NCBI GenBank assembly: GCA_946480535.1
Contig: CAMLKA010000039.1
Coordinates: 1 to 6,751 of the forward strand
Length of the DNA: 6,751 nt
Direction: 5' to 3'
Source: an uncultured Candidatus Saccharibacteria bacterium
GTDB taxonomy: Bacteria; Patescibacteria; Saccharimonadia; Saccharimonadales; UBA1547
Shown in pieces: positions 1-5,105 of the stretch. A model generated the notes under the pieces. That model searched no databases and was not told the DNA's origin. It saw nothing but the letters and a program-made list of their open reading frames with translations. Each line of letters opens with the position of its first letter. The stretch's first letter is position 1. The position numbers and the translations under genes are program-made.

Positions 1-314
1 ACTTCAGGAATGGTCTGAGCGACCTTCGCCGATTGCTGAATGATTGACGGAACAACCAGAGTAATGATAGCCCCGATAATGACAACGACGGCCACATACG
101 CAATCGCTGTTGCCCCGACGCGACTCTTTCCTGGAAGCTTTTTCGCAATAAGCGCTACAGGAGCGTTCAAAGCCAGCGCCAAGAAGAGTGAAACTCCCAA
201 TATAATAAGTGCGGTTTGTGCTTTATATAATAGTGCCGCTACCAGGCCAATGCCAAAGACTACCAGCCAAAAACGAACAAATGTGCGTGTGTCGATATCA
301 ATTTTAGTCTTCAT
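1..314 (-). CDS. AI-2E/PerM-family (UPF0118) membrane transporter, N-terminal part, cut by window edge
   Basis: Reading the minus strand from the ATG at 314-312 gives an uninterrupted frame of 104 codons that leaves the window at position 1. The protein begins MKTKIDIDTRTFVRFWLVVF. It has a hydrophobic span at about residues 12-29, a second at about 33-49 ending in an ALNAPVALIAKKLP segment, and a third at about 68-89. This order (short polar N-terminus, two helices, NPV/NAPV-like turn, basic patch, third helix) is what AI-2E family proteins (PerM, TqsA, YdbI type) show at their N-terminus. Family members are around 350 residues with about eight membrane spans, so two thirds is missing here. 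Known members export or exchange small solutes, including AI-2 or Na+/H+; the substrate cannot be read from this fragment. The gene is divergent from the flavoprotein gene. A minus-strand TATACT lies 8 nt before the ATG, so the mRNA probably has almost no leader and no Shine-Dalgarno site. Confidence 0.85.
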   Translation of the reverse strand, partial: MKTKIDIDTRTFVRFWLVVFGIGLVAALLYKAQTALIILGVSLFLALALNAPVALIAKKLPGKSRVGATAIAYVAVVVIIGAIITLVVPSIIQQSAKVAQTIPE

Positions 315-322
315 ATATTGCT

Positions 323-328
323 AGTATA
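323..328 (-). promoter_or_regulatory. -10 box for the AI-2E-family gene (near-leaderless)
   Basis: On the minus strand TATACT is read from 328 down to 323 and is followed by eight bases before the ATG at 314. With the usual 6-nt discriminator, transcription would start about 2 nt before the start codon. No convincing -35 box is seen 16-18 bp upstream. The hexamer sits inside a perfect 10-bp palindrome, TAGTATACTA (322-331), so a TATACT is present on both strands here. Confidence 0.55.
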
Positions 329-341
329 CTACGAAACGAAA

Positions 342-372
342 GTTAAACGGGTTTACTCGTTTAACCGAGTAA
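342..372. repeat. two overlapping, mutually exclusive inverted repeats in the divergent promoter region
   Basis: Arm pair A is GTTAAACG (342-349) and CGTTTAAC (358-365), perfect over 8 bp with an 8-bp spacer. Arm pair B is TTACTCG (353-359) and CGAGTAA (366-372), perfect over 7 bp with a 6-bp spacer. The two share bases, so only one can form as a hairpin at a time. The element lies between the minus-strand -10 (323-328) and the plus-strand hexamer at 378-383. That is where an operator for a dimeric regulator of one or both genes would be expected. The role is inferred; the symmetry is seen directly. Confidence 0.6.
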
Positions 373-377
373 GGACG

Positions 378-383
378 TATACT
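378..383 (+). promoter_or_regulatory. possible upstream -10 box (TATACT) of the flavoprotein gene
   Basis: TATACT at 378-383 matches the hexamer seen at other starts in the window and would initiate near 390, about 10 nt before the ATG at 400. No -35-like hexamer is found at 16-18 bp, and inverted repeat B (353-372) occupies that place. It competes with the better supported promoter at 414-443. It could be a second, regulated start or a chance match. Confidence 0.35.
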
Positions 384-413
384 ATATAGCTTTGGCGATA
401 TGGTATACACCAC

Positions 414-443
414 TCGACAAACGGCTTATGCAAACGGTATAGT
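414..443 (+). promoter_or_regulatory. -35/-10 promoter of the flavoprotein gene, inside the longer open frame
   Basis: TCGACA (414-419, five of six matches to TTGACA) is followed by an 18-bp spacer and TATAGT (438-443, five of six matches to TATAAT). Initiation is predicted near 450, leaving about 4 nt before the ATG at 454. It is the best -35/-10 pair in the window. Because it lies after the ATG at 400, it supports 454 as the true start. Confidence 0.55.
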
Positions 444-453
444 AGATAGCAAC

Positions 454-2118
454 ATGGAGAGAGTTTTAAAAACACTTGAAAAGCAAGTGAAGGGTGGGGT
501 CTCGACGGATCTTCACACACGCCATCAAGTCAGCCGCGACGCGAGCATTTATGAACTCGTGCCCGACGTTGTCGTCGAGCCGCACGACGCCGAAGATATT
601 GAAGCGTTGGTAAAGTTCGTAAATAAGCACAAAAAGGAGTTCCCGAAACTCTCTATTACTCCCCGGAGTGCCGGTACTGATATGTCGGGTGGGGCAATTG
701 GAAATTCAATCCTGATTGAAATGACTCCTCACTTTAATAAGGTTGAGAGCCTTAAGAAAAATATCCTGCAAGTTCAGCCTGGCGCATTTATTCGCGACAT
801 CGACCCAATTCTTAATGCAAAGGGCCTCCAGCTTGGCTGTGTACCGGCCAGCCGTGCCATTTGTACCATTGGTGGCATTGTTGGTAATAATGCCGGTGGC
901 GAGCAGTCGCTTCGCTATGGGAATGCCGACCGCTCAGTGCGTGAACTGCAAGTGGTACTGGCTGATGGAAATACGTATACAGTGAAGCCGCTCACGAAGC
1001 GCGAACTCGACCGTAAAATTGCCGAGAAAACGTATGAGTCAGAGCTCTATCGCCGCGTGTTTGAACTGGTTGATAAAAACTACGACACCGTTCGTAACGC
1101 CCGTCCAAACGTAAACAAGAACTCAATGGGGTACAACCTGTGGAGCGTCTGGGATAGAGAAAAGGGTATTTTCGACATGACCCAACTCTTCACTGGCAGT
1201 CAAGGAACGCTTGGAGTCATTACCGATATTAAAATCGAAGCCGTTCCAAAAGCACCGCACTCCGGGCTCCTTCTTGCGTACTTGCCGTCTATTAAACACC
1301 TCGGACATATCATCGAGACCGTCATGGAGCACAAACCCGCAACATTTGAAGGCTTTGATGATATTACCTTTAACCTTGGTATCCGCTACTTCAAGACCTT
1401 TCGAAAGCAACTTGGCACCAAAGAATACCTTCGTCAACAGACGCACCTCACAAAATCGGTCGCAAAATTTAAGGGTCACTTACCTAATATTCTTCTCATG
1501 ATTGAGTTCGATGGCGAAACCCACCAAGAAGTCCTCAAAAAGATTTCGAACCTTCACGATGATTTAAAGAAATATAAGATTCGTATGGATATTGAAAGCG
1601 ACGAGAAGTCGAGCGCACCGTTCTGGAGCATTCGCCGCGCCGCGCTCGCACTGCTTCGTAACCAAATTAGCGGCCGCTACGCCTCGCCATTTATCGACGA
1701 CATGACCGTGCAACCACGCCATCTTCCAAAGTTCCTTCCCGAACTCCGCAAGGTAATTCGCAAGTATAAGCTCCCCGCAACAATTCAGGGACACTTTGGT
1801 GACGGCAACTTCCATATCATTCCCCTGATGGACATCGCTGGCACTAAAGACCAAGCAAAACTTGAACCTGTGATGCGTGAGCTCGTTCCGATTGTTTTGA
1901 AGTATGGTGGAACCATGGCAGGGGAGCATAACGATGGTATGGTGCGTGGTTCATGGCTTCCGGCGGTGTTTGGCCAAGACATGTATAGCCTATTCCGTGA
2001 AGTAAAAGAAATTTTCGATCCAAACTATATTTTCAACCCGCACAAGAAGACGGATGCTTCTTGGGAATTTAGCATGAGTCATGTGCGAACGCGTAATGAT
2101 AATGGGCTTATCAAATAA
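454..2118 (+). CDS. GlcD-like FAD-linked oxidase/dehydrogenase (2-hydroxyacid type)
   Basis: A 554-residue flavoprotein of the VAO/PCMH family, with an FAD-binding type 4 domain (about residues 35-200) and an FAD-oxidase C domain (about 280-540). Visible signatures are SRDASIY (27-33), an R-S-A-G-T-D-M-S-G-G FAD loop (71-80), CTIGG...NNAGG...RYG from residue 137, GSQGTLG (248-254), GHFGDGNFH (446-454), GEHNDG (490-495) and a C-terminal FDPNYIFNPHKK. Relatives such as glycolate oxidase subunit GlcD and D-lactate dehydrogenases oxidise 2-hydroxyacids to 2-oxoacids and pass electrons to quinone, cytochrome or an iron-sulfur partner. Substrate and acceptor here are unknown. There is no iron-sulfur domain, no GlcF-like neighbour and no membrane segment, so it is probably cytoplasmic or peripheral. 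The frame is open from an ATG at 400, adding 18 unlikely-looking residues. I prefer 454 because a promoter lies between the two starts and the shorter N-terminus looks normal for the family. GEHNDG replaces the commoner GEHGDG/GEHGIG. Confidence 0.9.
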   Translation: MERVLKTLEKQVKGGVSTDLHTRHQVSRDASIYELVPDVVVEPHDAEDIEALVKFVNKHKKEFPKLSITPRSAGTDMSGGAIGNSILIEMTPHFNKVESLKKNILQVQPGAFIRDIDPILNAKGLQLGCVPASRAICTIGGIVGNNAGGEQSLRYGNADRSVRELQVVLADGNTYTVKPLTKRELDRKIAEKTYESELYRRVFELVDKNYDTVRNARPNVNKNSMGYNLWSVWDREKGIFDMTQLFTGSQGTLGVITDIKIEAVPKAPHSGLLLAYLPSIKHLGHIIETVMEHKPATFEGFDDITFNLGIRYFKTFRKQLGTKEYLRQQTHLTKSVAKFKGHLPNILLMIEFDGETHQEVLKKISNLHDDLKKYKIRMDIESDEKSSAPFWSIRRAALALLRNQISGRYASPFIDDMTVQPRHLPKFLPELRKVIRKYKLPATIQGHFGDGNFHIIPLMDIAGTKDQAKLEPVMRELVPIVLKYGGTMAGEHNDGMVRGSWLPAVFGQDMYSLFREVKEIFDPNYIFNPHKKTDASWEFSMSHVRTRNDNGLIK

Positions 2119-2136
2119 CGCTAGATATTGTATAGT
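2108..2136 (+). promoter_or_regulatory. promoter of the HxlR-family gene overlapping the flavoprotein stop
   Basis: TTATCA (2108-2113, four of six matches to the -35 consensus), a 17-bp spacer and TATAGT (2131-2136). Predicted initiation at about 2143 leaves 3-5 nt before the ATG at 2148, with no room for a Shine-Dalgarno site. The -35 falls within the last codons of the preceding gene. The -10 overlaps an inverted repeat, TAGTA-AG-TACTA (2133-2144), a plausible autoregulatory operator. No terminator is visible before it, so read-through from the oxidase gene is also possible. Confidence 0.5.
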
Positions 2137-2147
2137 AAGTACTAGCT

Positions 2148-2462
2148 ATGGCTACTGATACGATCGGCTGCGTCAAAGCAGCAACCAAAATCCTCGGCGA
2201 CAAGTGGACACCCCAGTTGTTGCGCTTCTTCGTGAATGAAGAGGCAGTTCGTTTCTGCCAAATCCAAGACCTTGTCGAAGGTATAAATCCTCGCACCCTC
2301 TCGGCTCGTCTCGATAGCCTCGAAAATGAAGGTATCATTGAAAAAGTCTTTCCAGCCGAGAAATCTCGCTGCGAATATCGTCTTACCCAAAAGGGGAAAG
2401 AGCTTACTCCAATCCTTCGCGACATGGAAGCGTGGAGTTCACGCTACGCCGTTTCGGCTTAA
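2148..2462 (+). CDS. HxlR-family winged helix-turn-helix transcriptional regulator
   Basis: A 104-residue protein that matches the HxlR pattern along its whole length. It has a cysteine at position 8, ILGDKWTPQLL (15-25), a variant of the family's KW(T) helix, then RFCQIQDLVEGINPRTLSARLDSLE (35-59) as the DNA-binding helices. EKSRCEYRLTQKGKEL (71-86) forms the wing, and it ends in the typical W96 region. HxlR proteins work as dimers and often sense electrophiles, quinones or oxidants; in YodB and HypR a single N-terminal cysteine is the sensor. C8 is placed for such a role, and C37 and C75 are two more. The gene starts 29 bp after the flavoprotein stop, on the same strand, with its own promoter. 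A job controlling the oxidase or itself is a reasonable inference. The family call is firm; the redox role is not shown. Confidence 0.92.
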   Translation: MATDTIGCVKAATKILGDKWTPQLLRFFVNEEAVRFCQIQDLVEGINPRTLSARLDSLENEGIIEKVFPAEKSRCEYRLTQKGKELTPILRDMEAWSSRYAVSA

Positions 2463-2512
2463 TAAAATGTAGCCCTTTCCACTAGCTAAGCGTCTTTTAA
2501 GCTTATTCAAGG

Positions 2513-2518
2513 TATACT
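2513..2518 (+). promoter_or_regulatory. -10 box of the two-component operon (leaderless start)
   Basis: TATACT is followed by exactly six bases (AGTGAT) and then the ATG at 2525. With a standard discriminator the first transcribed base would be the A of the start codon. No recognisable -35 element or Shine-Dalgarno sequence precedes it. This is the clearest leaderless arrangement in the window. Confidence 0.55.
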
Positions 2519-2524
2519 AGTGAT

Positions 2525-3196
2525 ATGAGAATTTTAGTCGTTGAGGATGAACACAAGATTGCCCGTGCACTCGCTAAGGCCTTGGAGCAAGAGACTTACG
2601 CGGTTGACGTTGCCTATGATGGTGATGAGGGATACGCAATGGCAACAACCGAACCTTACGACGTTGCTATCATTGACCGTATGCTTCCTGGTGAATACGA
2701 TGGTGTCGCTATCGTAAAGGCCATGCGTGACGCTAAGATTCACACTCCAGTATTATTCTTAAGTGCACTCGACAGTATTAATGAACGCACCACCGGCCTT
2801 GATGCCGGTGCTGACGACTACCTAGTAAAGCCATTTGCACTCGAAGAGCTGCTTGCTCGTGTGCGCGCCCTTTTGCGTCGCCCTTCAGAACAGCAATCTG
2901 ACATCTTAAGCGCAGGCGATCTCACGCTTGATACCGTTACCTATAGTGTTCGCCGCGGCGATAAGGATATTCAACTTACTAGCAAAGAGTTTGCCTTACT
3001 TGAATATCTCCTCCGTAACCAGGGGCGTCCTATAAGTAAAGAAGTTATTATTAGCCACGTTTGGGATTATGATGCGGACATCCTCCCAAACACTGTTGAA
3101 GTATACGTAAAGTACCTTCGCAATAAAATCGACACCCCGTTCGAAAAACCATTAATTCACACGGTGCGTGGATTTGGCTATAAACTAGAAGCATAG
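2525..3196 (+). CDS. OmpR/PhoB-family two-component response regulator
   Basis: A 223-residue regulator of standard length. The receiver domain (1-120) has the acidic pair E7/D8, the phospho-acceptor D51, S80 at the switch position and K102 in VKPF (101-104). The linker is followed by a winged-helix DNA-binding domain (about 128-222) with LTSKEFALLEYLL, the recognition helix region PNTVEVYVKYLRNKI and the C-terminal HTVRGFGYKL hairpin. Phosphorylation of D51 by the kinase encoded immediately downstream should promote dimerisation and promoter binding. The loop after D51 reads RMLPGEYDG, one residue longer than the usual xMLPGxDG, leaving catalytic positions intact. The start is fixed by the well-placed -10 box and by the receiver beginning MRILVVEDE. 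Its targets cannot be told from the sequence; neighbouring envelope or transport genes are candidates only by position. Confidence 0.95.
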   Translation: MRILVVEDEHKIARALAKALEQETYAVDVAYDGDEGYAMATTEPYDVAIIDRMLPGEYDGVAIVKAMRDAKIHTPVLFLSALDSINERTTGLDAGADDYLVKPFALEELLARVRALLRRPSEQQSDILSAGDLTLDTVTYSVRRGDKDIQLTSKEFALLEYLLRNQGRPISKEVIISHVWDYDADILPNTVEVYVKYLRNKIDTPFEKPLIHTVRGFGYKLEA

Positions 3197-3201
3197 GAGA
3201 G
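3195..3201 (+). promoter_or_regulatory. Shine-Dalgarno site of the sensor kinase gene
   Basis: AGGAGAG overlaps the TAG stop of the response regulator and lies 5 nt before the ATG at 3207. It couples the two cistrons and contrasts with the SD-less first genes of the window. Confidence 0.75.
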
Positions 3202-3206
3202 TTTAT

Positions 3207-4256
3207 ATGCAGGCTGTGCAAAAAATGTTTCAGTCCGCCACGCTGAAGCTTACCGCGTGGTACCTTGCGATACTAATGGCGATTAGCATCACCTTTAGCG
3301 TGGTAATTTACCAGCTTAACTACCGAGAGATTAGTTTCCGCCTGGAAAGTTTGCAGCACAGTATTATTGATGGCTTTAGCGGAACGGTACCATTCAGTAC
3401 GTACTATAACTACACCGAAGATAGCTCCTCGAGCCCGCTTGTGACCGAATCTCGAAAAGCATCAAACCAGATGATTCTTTCCCTGGTATACATCAATCTT
3501 GTTGTCTTCATTGCTGGTGGGCTAGGGGCATTCTTTTTAGCGCGCCGTACACTTCGGCCTATAGCGGAGGCCCACGAAGCCCAAAGTCGTTTCACTAGTG
3601 ACGCGAGCCATGAATTAAGAACGCCGCTTTCAGCTATGAAAACCGAGCTTGAAGTAAATTTGCGCGACCCCAACCTTGAAATTGGCGAAGCGAAAGAATT
3701 GCTAGAAAGTAACCTTGAGGAAGTTGAAAAACTCATCCAGCTTTCGGAAATGCTCTTGCACTTATCGCGCCTTGATCACGACAAGCTTGAAGTAGAGAAT
3801 GTTAACCTTCCACATCTGCTGCACGAAATCCTTAAACGATACCCCGCAACTCGCAAACGGTTTGTTATCACCTCAAGGAAGAAAGCAGTCACACTCGCCA
3901 ATGAAGCCGCGGTAAATGAATTGATTAGCATTCTCATTGATAATGCCCTTAAATACAGTCCCGAAGGAACGCAAATACCCGTAAGGATTTTCGAACAACG
4001 AGGACACGTCGTATTTGAAATTAAAAATGAAGGAGAGCGTATTCCTGCCGAAATATTACCGAAACTCTTCGAGCGATTCTATCGAGCAGACTCATCACGC
4101 ACTAACAGCGCAAAAAATGGCTATGGCCTAGGACTCTCTATTGCCAAGAAGATTGTGGACGTACACCATGGAGATTTAACCGTCTCAAGCGATGACGCCG
4201 CCACGACCTTTACATTCTATCTTCCCATCGTAAAGAAAGTTTCTCTTAAGACATAA
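3207..4256 (+). CDS. membrane sensor histidine kinase (HisKA/HATPase)
   Basis: A 349-residue kinase. A membrane helix at about 15-35 is followed by a short outside segment (36-89) rich in Ser and Tyr, a second helix at about 90-112, and then almost directly the dimerisation domain. A full HAMP domain does not fit between the helix and the H-box. The H-box SDASHELRTPLSAMK carries the phospho-acceptor H135. The ATP-binding domain has the N-box LIDNALKYSPEG (N246), KNEGERIP (273-280) in place of the classical DxGxGI G1 box, FERFYRADSSR (288-298), and the G2 box NGYGLGLS (304-311). It should autophosphorylate H135 and hand the phosphate to D51 of the regulator upstream, whose stop is 10 nt away. 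The signal is unknown; the small outside loop suggests sensing of a membrane, ion or envelope cue rather than a large ligand. Asn in the G1 box occurs in many working kinases, so activity is expected. Confidence 0.94.
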   Translation: MQAVQKMFQSATLKLTAWYLAILMAISITFSVVIYQLNYREISFRLESLQHSIIDGFSGTVPFSTYYNYTEDSSSSPLVTESRKASNQMILSLVYINLVVFIAGGLGAFFLARRTLRPIAEAHEAQSRFTSDASHELRTPLSAMKTELEVNLRDPNLEIGEAKELLESNLEEVEKLIQLSEMLLHLSRLDHDKLEVENVNLPHLLHEILKRYPATRKRFVITSRKKAVTLANEAAVNELISILIDNALKYSPEGTQIPVRIFEQRGHVVFEIKNEGERIPAEILPKLFERFYRADSSRTNSAKNGYGLGLSIAKKIVDVHHGDLTVSSDDAATTFTFYLPIVKKVSLKT

Positions 4257-4308
4257 CACTTCTCAAACTACTTACGTTTAAGGTTGAAAATTACAACAAA
4301 ATTCTTTA

Positions 4309-4367
4309 CTGAATTCAGAGTTCTCTCAGAATGGAGTGCCATACTGGAAGCCAGTAGCAACAGCTAC
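4309..4367 (+). promoter_or_regulatory. hairpin-rich leader region upstream of the Gre-like gene
   Basis: The 158 nt between the kinase stop and the Gre-like start contain a run of inverted repeats. These are the palindrome CTGAATTCAG (4309-4318); TTC-A-GAG/CTC-A-GAA (4314-4331) with one A/A mismatch and a TTCT loop; TACTGG-AAG-CCAGTA (4342-4356); and GTAGC-AACA-GCTAC (4354-4367). Neighbouring hairpins share bases, so pairs of them are mutually exclusive. That would suit an attenuator or a processed leader RNA. No clear terminator T-run follows. A weak promoter (TTGAAA 4284-4289 with TTTACT 4305-4310, spacer only 15 bp) or read-through from the kinase gene could supply the transcript. The symmetry is seen; the function is inferred. 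Confidence 0.4.
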
Positions 4368-4397
4368 AACAAACACTGACCACGGTGTCATAACAAA

Positions 4398-4406
4398 GGA
4401 AGGGAG
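4398..4406 (+). promoter_or_regulatory. purine-rich Shine-Dalgarno site of the Gre-like gene
   Basis: GGAAGGGAG ends 8 nt before the ATG at 4415. The same tract overlaps a possible GTG start at 4406, which would have AGGA 5 nt upstream. The fuller purine match and the ATG codon favour 4415. Confidence 0.6.
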
Positions 4407-4414
4407 TGAACATC

Positions 4415-4906
4415 ATGAACACAACCACCACTACATACCAAACCGAACAGAAAACTGTCCTACTCAGTAAAAAGGGCATGAAAGAACTTCGAAAAGCAAT
4501 TGCACAACTCGAGCACGACCGCCAAGCAATTCGACGAAGTCTCCGCGAGAGCGATAAAGGTCTCAACCACGACGACCGCTATGAGCGCAGCGAACGCTTG
4601 CTCCGCCTCGAGGCAATTGAAAATGAACTTGCCGATAAGCACCAGACGCTTACCCACGCAAAGCTTATCCCATCAAAGCGCACGCGCGTAAAAGTGGCCA
4701 TTGGATCAGTCGTCGACCTCATCGACCAACAAGGCCGAATTATCCGCTACACGATTGTTGAAAGTATCGAAGCAAACCCAAGCGACGGACGCATCTCAGC
4801 GCTCAGCCCCTTAGGAAGCTCGCTCCTTGGTAAAACCGTTAAAGACATGGTGGAATGGGGAAACGGTTTACACCGCTCGACATTCCAGCTCGTTAAAATA
4901 ACGTAG
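4415..4906 (+). CDS. GreA/GreB-family transcript cleavage/elongation factor homologue with altered tip
   Basis: A 163-residue protein with the two-part Gre architecture. After a Thr-rich start (MNTTTTTY) comes an N-terminal coiled coil (about 15-85). A C-terminal FKBP-like domain follows (about 92-160) with GSVVDL (97-102), YTIVESIEANPSDGRISALSPLGSSLLGK (112-140) and D144. Gre factors enter the secondary channel of RNA polymerase and stimulate cleavage of backtracked RNA through two acidic residues at the coiled-coil tip (D41 and E44 in E. coli GreA, in GDLKENAEY). Here the tip reads DKGLNHDDRY (47-56). Aligned on the Tyr without a gap, those positions become Gly and His, though D53/D54 are close. 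It may therefore be a paralogue that binds polymerase without normal cleavage, as Gfh1 does in Thermus. A GTG start at 4406 would add three residues. It stands alone between the kinase gene and a terminator. Confidence 0.88.
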   Translation: MNTTTTTYQTEQKTVLLSKKGMKELRKAIAQLEHDRQAIRRSLRESDKGLNHDDRYERSERLLRLEAIENELADKHQTLTHAKLIPSKRTRVKVAIGSVVDLIDQQGRIIRYTIVESIEANPSDGRISALSPLGSSLLGKTVKDMVEWGNGLHRSTFQLVKIT

Positions 4907-5003
4907 CCGAGGATTATCGCAACATAACTATTGGTGTGACTGCATCGCACATAACGAACGCATGTCCACCACAGCAACATTGTAACTAGTAGGGCTTACC
5001 CTA

Positions 5004-5037
5004 AAACAACCTCCTGTAGTGGGAGGTTGTTTCTTTT
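5004..5037 (+). terminator. strong intrinsic terminator after the Gre-like gene
   Basis: AAACAACCTCC (5004-5014) pairs perfectly with GGAGGTTGTTT (5022-5032) around the 7-nt loop TGTAGTG. It is followed by CTTTT, giving a T-rich 3' side. It ends the transcript about 100 nt after the Gre-like stop and insulates the ATPase gene. The A-rich left flank gives only weak support for use in the other direction, and no gene approaches from that side. Confidence 0.9.
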
Positions 5038-5044
5038 CATACCG

Positions 5045-5065
5045 GAACCCATACCCTGAGGGTTC
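5045..5065. repeat. overlapping inverted repeats upstream of the ATPase promoter
   Basis: GAACCC (5045-5050) and GGGTTC (5060-5065) form a 6-bp inverted repeat with a 9-bp spacer. Inside it, ACCCTGAGGGT (5053-5063) is a perfect palindrome around a central G. The element lies 28-48 bp before the ATPase -10 box, where a regulator site would be expected. Its function is inferred from symmetry and position only. Confidence 0.35.
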
Positions 5066-5089
5066 AAGTAGAAAATGGCGAGACGAATC

Positions 5090-5098
5090 TGATACAAT
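5090..5098 (+). promoter_or_regulatory. extended -10 promoter of the P-type ATPase gene
   Basis: TGATACAAT contains the extended -10 TGn and TACAAT (5093-5098), one mismatch from TATAAT. Six bases later plus one is position 5105, directly before the ATG at 5106, so the mRNA should be leaderless or nearly so. GGAG at 5099-5102 is only 3 nt from the ATG, too close to serve as a usual Shine-Dalgarno site. Confidence 0.5.
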
Positions 5099-5105
5099 GG
5101 AGCTA

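Noticed and set aside
40..324. Plus-strand open frame of 94 codons opposite the left-edge gene
   Set aside because: The minus strand of the same region encodes a convincing AI-2E-family N-terminus with its own -10 box. The plus-strand product is Thr/Ala-rich without recognisable features and has no promoter or ribosome binding site of its own.
743..1982. Several open frames on both strands within the flavoprotein gene
   Set aside because: They lie wholly inside a gene whose FAD-oxidase motifs run the whole length in one frame. Their products show no family motif and have no start signals.
2111..2425. Minus-strand frames opposite the HxlR gene
   Set aside because: The plus strand gives a full-length match to the HxlR pattern; the antisense products resemble nothing and lack promoters.
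2141..2488. ACTAGCTA repeated at 2141-2148 and 2481-2488, flanking the HxlR gene
   Set aside because: Eight bases twice is weak evidence, and CTAG-containing words also occur inside several genes here. Part of the signal comes from bases that follow the -10 boxes.
2487..2505. TAAGC/GCTTA hairpin between the HxlR and response-regulator genes, considered as a terminator
   Set aside because: Only five base pairs, a 9-nt loop, low GC and no T-run after it; too weak to call a terminator.
4020..4050. Loss of the Asp in the kinase G1 box read as an inactive kinase
   Set aside because: Asn-x-Gly versions occur in many active histidine kinases, and the H-box, N-box and G2 box are intact.
4747..4980. 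Minus-strand frame overlapping the end of the Gre-like gene and the following gap
   Set aside because: The frame opens in the region before the terminator but has no -10 box or ribosome site, and most of it is antisense to the Gre C-terminal domain.
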